Assembly (NCBI RefSeq): GCF_000725495.1
Contig: NZ_JNZD01000027.1
Location: 1-64,000 of the forward strand
Origin: Streptomyces aureus
GTDB taxonomy: Bacteria > Actinomycetota > Actinomycetes > Streptomycetales > Streptomycetaceae
Direction of reading: 5' to 3'
DNA: 64,000 nucleotides
Below are positions 60,989 to 64,000 of the stretch, one piece after another. Under the pieces are notes generated by a model. That model ran no database searches and was not told the origin of the DNA. It saw nothing but the letters and a program-made list of their open reading frames with translations. Every line of letters starts with the position of its first letter. The first letter of the stretch is position 1. Made by a program: the position numbers and the translations under genes.

Positions 60989-61786
60989 TCAGGACCGGAC
61001 GCAGATGTCGCTGTTCGGCTCCCAGAAGCGGTACAGCCACTGTCCGCAGTCGGAGTCGCGGACGTCGATGCCCAGGCCGCCCAGGATCGTGTCGATCAGG
61101 TGGAAGAACTCGCGGTTCACCGACGGGATCCACAGCAGGCCGAACACCGCGAGCAGCCCGAACGGCGCGAAGGGCTCGACCTGGCGCCGGACGCCGTACG
61201 ACAGCCAGGGCTCGATCACGCCGTAGCCGTCCAGGCCCGGGACCGGCAGGAAGTTCAGGATCGCGGCCGTGACCTGGAGCAGCGCGAGGAACGCCAGCGC
61301 GTAGCGGAAGGCGGCCGGGACACCGTCCAGGGCGTGCAGCCAGAACGGCGCCGTGCACACGACGGCGAACAGCACGTTCGTCAGCGGACCCGCCGCAGAG
61401 ATCAGACTGTGCTTCCAGCGCCCCTTGATGCGGCTGCGCTCGATGAACACCGCACCGCCGGGCAGTCCGATCCCACCCATGATCACGAAGAGCACCGGCA
61501 GGACGATGCTCAGCAGGGCGTGCGTATATTTCAGAGGATTCAGCGTCAGGTAACCCTTGGCGCCGATCGAGATGTCGCCGCTGTGCAGGGCGGTCCGGGC
61601 GTGCGCGTACTCGTGCAGGCACAGGGAGACGACCCAGGCGGCCGTGACGAAGAGGAACACGGCCACGCCGGGCTGCTCGGCGAAGCCGGTCCAGGTGGCC
61701 CAGCCGGCCACCCCCATGACGGCGGCGATGCCGAGGAAGACGGGACTGATCCTCCGGTCGCTGCGGCGGGTCGCTGCGGTGGTCAT
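60989..61786 (-). CDS. Site-2 protease family intramembrane metalloprotease
   Basis: A 265-residue polytopic membrane protein. The zinc-binding HExxH is HEYAH (residues 58-62), in SLCLHEYAHARTA. The second motif, NFLPVPGLDGYG, supplies the third ligand Asp. About five membrane helices surround them. Such minimal S2P enzymes cleave transmembrane substrates, often anti-sigma factors. ATG 61786. The substrate is not apparent from the neighbourhood. Confidence 0.92.
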   Translation of the reverse strand: MTTAATRRSDRRISPVFLGIAAVMGVAGWATWTGFAEQPGVAVFLFVTAAWVVSLCLHEYAHARTALHSGDISIGAKGYLTLNPLKYTHALLSIVLPVLFVIMGGIGLPGGAVFIERSRIKGRWKHSLISAAGPLTNVLFAVVCTAPFWLHALDGVPAAFRYALAFLALLQVTAAILNFLPVPGLDGYGVIEPWLSYGVRRQVEPFAPFGLLAVFGLLWIPSVNREFFHLIDTILGGLGIDVRDSDCGQWLYRFWEPNSDICVRS

Positions 61787-62609
61787 GACGCTCCCTGGAC
61801 TGGCTGGGCCGACGGCGGTGTGCTCGAGGCCTGCCCGACCGTACCGGGCTCATGCCGACAACGTCTCGCGATCCCGCGCGGGTTCCGGGCAGGCCGGGGG
61901 CAACGGGAACGCGGCGGATGTCCCACCGGGGACCGCCGGGCGTGCCTGGGGGACCGGCGGGCGTTCTCCGCAGGGGCCGGTGGGTGTTCTCAGCGGAGGC
62001 TGGTGGGTGTTCTCGGTGGTCCGGAGGTGTCCTGTCCCGTCGGGACGGGGTGGCCGTACGTCCTGGGGTCAGGCATCCTGCCCCGCGGACCGGCGGCCGT
62101 TCTCCGTGGTCCGGAGGTGTCCCATCCCGCGGGGACGAGCTGGCCGAACTTCTCGGGGCAGGTGTCCTGACCTCCCGGGTCTGGTGTCCTGCCCCGCGGA
62201 CCGGCGGGCGTTCTCCGCGGCTCGGCGCGTGTCCTGGCCCGCGGGTGCGGGTGGCCGTACTCCCCGGGCCACGTGTCCTGCCCCCGCGGGCCGGCGCGTG
62301 TCCCGCGCGGACCAGCGGGCCTTCCCGTGAAGCGGTGGGCGTGGATCGGTGGACGGGGTCGCCGCCCGGAACATCGACGGCCCCCGGCCGGGGGCGGTCG
62401 CCCGGGACGGGCGGCTCGGTCCGTACGATCCACCTGGTGCACCGGGACTCCGCGCGGACGGCGCCCGGCGCGCGCACCCGGGAACCGGTGCCCGGGCCGG
62501 GCTCGTCGCAGCCCGTGGACCGCATCCCCGGACGGTCCGGGGAGGGCGGGGCCGCGGTCCCCGCCGAACTCCCCGTACCCGGCCCCCGCACCTGACCTCA
62601 GCGGAGACA
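61787..62609. repeat. Intergenic 823-bp region with long-period imperfect repeats
   Basis: No gene was recognised. Between about 61940 and 62340 the blocks CTGCCCCGCGGACCGGCGG, GTTCTCCG.GGTCCGGAGGTG and GGACG.G.TGGCCG recur with a period near 100-115 bases, each block occurring two to four times. Shorter GGTGGGTGTTCTC units precede them near 61975. The rest (62340-62609) is ordinary GC-rich sequence leading to the SARP gene. Possible roles include a decayed repeat, a structured RNA or a regulatory spacer; none is shown. Confidence 0.6.
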
Positions 62610-64000
62610 ATGGACCCCGTGCGCTATCGCATCCTCGGCACCACGCAGGCACTCCGCCCCGACGGCACGCCCGTCCCGGTCGGCGGGGCGCGTCTGCGTG
62701 CCCTGCTGACCGTCCTCGCGCTGCGGCCCGGCCGGACCGTTCCCGCGAGCGTCCTGGTCGACGAGGTCTGGGGCGGCGACCTGCCCGCGGACGCGCCCGG
62801 CGCGCTGCAGGCGCTGGTCGGGCGGCTGCGCCGGGCGCTCGGCGCGGACGCGGTCGAGTCCGTCGAGGGCGGCTACCGGCTGGCGGCGGCGGCCGACGAC
62901 ATCGACCTGCACCGTTTCGCACGGCTCGCGGGCGAGGGCACCCGGGCCCTCGCCGACGGCGACCCCGCCAAGGCCGCCGCCGCCCTGGACGACGCCCTCG
63001 CCCTGTGGCACGGCCCGGCGCTCGCCGACCTCCCGGACCGCGCCGCCGAGGCGGCACGCTGGGAGACCCGCCGGCTCGACGTCCGGCGCGCCCGGCTCGC
63101 GGCGGCCCTCGCCCTCGGCCGTGCCGAGGAGGCCCTGCCCGAGCTCACCGCCCTGTGCGACCTGCACCCGCTGGACGAGCCGCTGCACGTCCTGCGGCTG
63201 CGGGCGCTGCGCGACGCGGGCCGGCCGGCCGAGGCGCTCGCCGCCTACGAGTCCGTCCGCGCGCTCCTCGCCGACCGCCTGGGCTCGGACCCGGGCCCGG
63301 AACTGCGCGCCCTGCACACGGAACTGCTCACCGGCCCCGTCGGCGGAGCCGGTTCCGGGGTCTCCGCGCACGCCTCCGCCGGGGGCGCCCCCGCCCCGGG
63401 TGCCGGTCCCTCGGTCGCCTCCGCGGACAGGACCGGAGTCCCGGGCCCGGGTGCCGGCCGTTTCGTCCAGGGCGCCGGGCACCCGCCGCCGTACGGGGTC
63501 ACCCGCGACGACCCGGCGGCCCGCACCGCCGGCCGGGCCGCCCGAGTCCCTGCGGAGCCGTCACCCTTCCGTACCCGCCCCGCCGCACCGCCGCCCGGCA
63601 ACCTCCGGGCCCGGCTCACCTCCTTCGTGGGGCGCGAGAAAGACATCGATGCCATTCGGGGCGACCTCGGTTCGGCCCGGCTCGTGACCCTGCTCGGGCC
63701 CGGTGGCGCGGGCAAGACCCGGCTGTCGCAGGAGGCGGCCGAGGCCCTGGCCCCGACCCTGCGCGACGGAGTGTGGCTGGCCGAGCTGGCCCCGGTCGAC
63801 GACCCGAAGGCCGTGCCCGAGGCCGTGCTGACCGCCGTCGGCGCCCGCGAGACCGTGCTGCGCGGAGCCGGTGCCGAGGAGATGCGCGCGGTGTCCGACC
63901 GGCACGACGACCCGCTCACCCGGCTCGCCGAACACTGCGCCAAACGCCGGATGCTGATCGTCCTCGACAACTGCGAGCACGTCGTCGACGCTGCCGCGCA
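62610..64000 (+). CDS. SARP/AfsR-family regulator with NB-ARC domain (3' end outside window)
   Basis: The first ~463 residues of a large regulator. Residues 1-90 are an OmpR-like DNA-binding domain (MDPVRYRILGTTQALRPDGT..., LVDEVWGGDLPADAPGALQALVGRLRRALG). Residues 95-240 are the bacterial transcriptional activator domain (BTAD). After a Pro/Gly linker the NB-ARC/STAND ATPase begins: Walker A GPGGAGKTRLS near residue 370 and Walker B RMLIVLDNCEHV near residue 450. Such proteins activate antibiotic or developmental genes. ATG 62610 follows GCGGAG. The target is not deducible. Confidence 0.92.
   Translation, partial: MDPVRYRILGTTQALRPDGTPVPVGGARLRALLTVLALRPGRTVPASVLVDEVWGGDLPADAPGALQALVGRLRRALGADAVESVEGGYRLAAAADDIDLHRFARLAGEGTRALADGDPAKAAAALDDALALWHGPALADLPDRAAEAARWETRRLDVRRARLAAALALGRAEEALPELTALCDLHPLDEPLHVLRLRALRDAGRPAEALAAYESVRALLADRLGSDPGPELRALHTELLTGPVGGAGSGVSAHASAGGAPAPGAGPSVASADRTGVPGPGAGRFVQGAGHPPPYGVTRDDPAARTAGRAARVPAEPSPFRTRPAAPPPGNLRARLTSFVGREKDIDAIRGDLGSARLVTLLGPGGAGKTRLSQEAAEALAPTLRDGVWLAELAPVDDPKAVPEAVLTAVGARETVLRGAGAEEMRAVSDRHDDPLTRLAEHCAKRRMLIVLDNCEHVVDAAA

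Noticed and set aside
54594..64000. Biosynthetic gene cluster inferred from PhzF and the SARP regulator
   Set aside because: No polyketide synthase, NRPS, terpene or RiPP core enzyme lies between them; the intervening genes are housekeeping or iron related.

Overview
This is a chromosomal stretch of a very GC-rich actinomycete, almost certainly Streptomyces. The evidence is third-position G/C saturation in every gene, GTG and probable CTG starts, an actinobacterial type A RNase P RNA, DmdR/IdeR-type iron boxes, a SARP/AfsR regulator, Sortase-E-type LAXTG sorting, an F420 reductase and a bifunctional RNase H/acid phosphatase of the type known from S. coelicolor.

Layout. 1-12.5 kb is mostly housekeeping: a truncated protein of unknown function, a Nif3 / zinc-ribbon / RNase H-phosphatase operon, an XRE regulator, KDPG aldolase and YaaA, an RNB-type RNase, an AraC regulator, an EamA transporter and rnpB. 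12.6-30.6 kb is an accessory block of ten genes, all on the minus strand in two tightly packed transcription units. The upstream unit encodes an alpha/beta hydrolase, a caspase-like/VMAP-type protein, a MoxR AAA+ ATPase, a vWA protein fused to a GTPase, a GAP1-like protein and a Ser/Thr kinase with a C-terminal beta-propeller. The downstream unit encodes a zinc-ribbon protein, a stand-alone GTPase, a large GAP1-like protein and an exported vWA protein. It combines two NTPase-based conflict-system types (vWA-MoxR-VMAP ternary and GTPase-GAP1) and is the most interesting part of the window. No phage, integrase, transposase or CRISPR was seen.

30.8-43.4 kb carries assorted metabolic and envelope genes: MazG-like, DoxX, NTF2-like, aldo/keto reductase, a MacB-like ABC exporter, a D,D-carboxypeptidase, a Gfo/Idh/MocA oxidoreductase, a Bcr-type MFS pump coupled to a serine hydrolase, an Rsm22-like protein and a prim-pol-like protein. 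43.4-56.3 kb is an iron and heme acquisition region: efeOBU with a downstream lipoprotein, hmuTUV, two HtaA heme-binding surface proteins and a heme oxygenase. Three iron boxes (near 47.77, 51.31 and 56.28 kb) suggest shared control by a DtxR-family repressor. 56.4-64 kb holds methionine aminopeptidase, small conserved proteins, a SIS-like protein, a sialidase-like protein, an F420 reductase, a site-2 protease and the start of a SARP/AfsR regulator.

A second theme is repeats. Tandem arrays with periods of 6, 9, 21, 23, 24, 30, 31-32 and 111 bp occur between genes (2.1, 55.2, 57.7, 60.6, 62 kb) and in low-complexity coding segments (RNase H linker, AraC N-terminus, HmuV/HmuU N-termini, heme oxygenase N-terminus). 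The RNase H linker copies resemble a hairpin element at 55.4 kb. All functional statements rest on motif recognition by eye; no database search was run.
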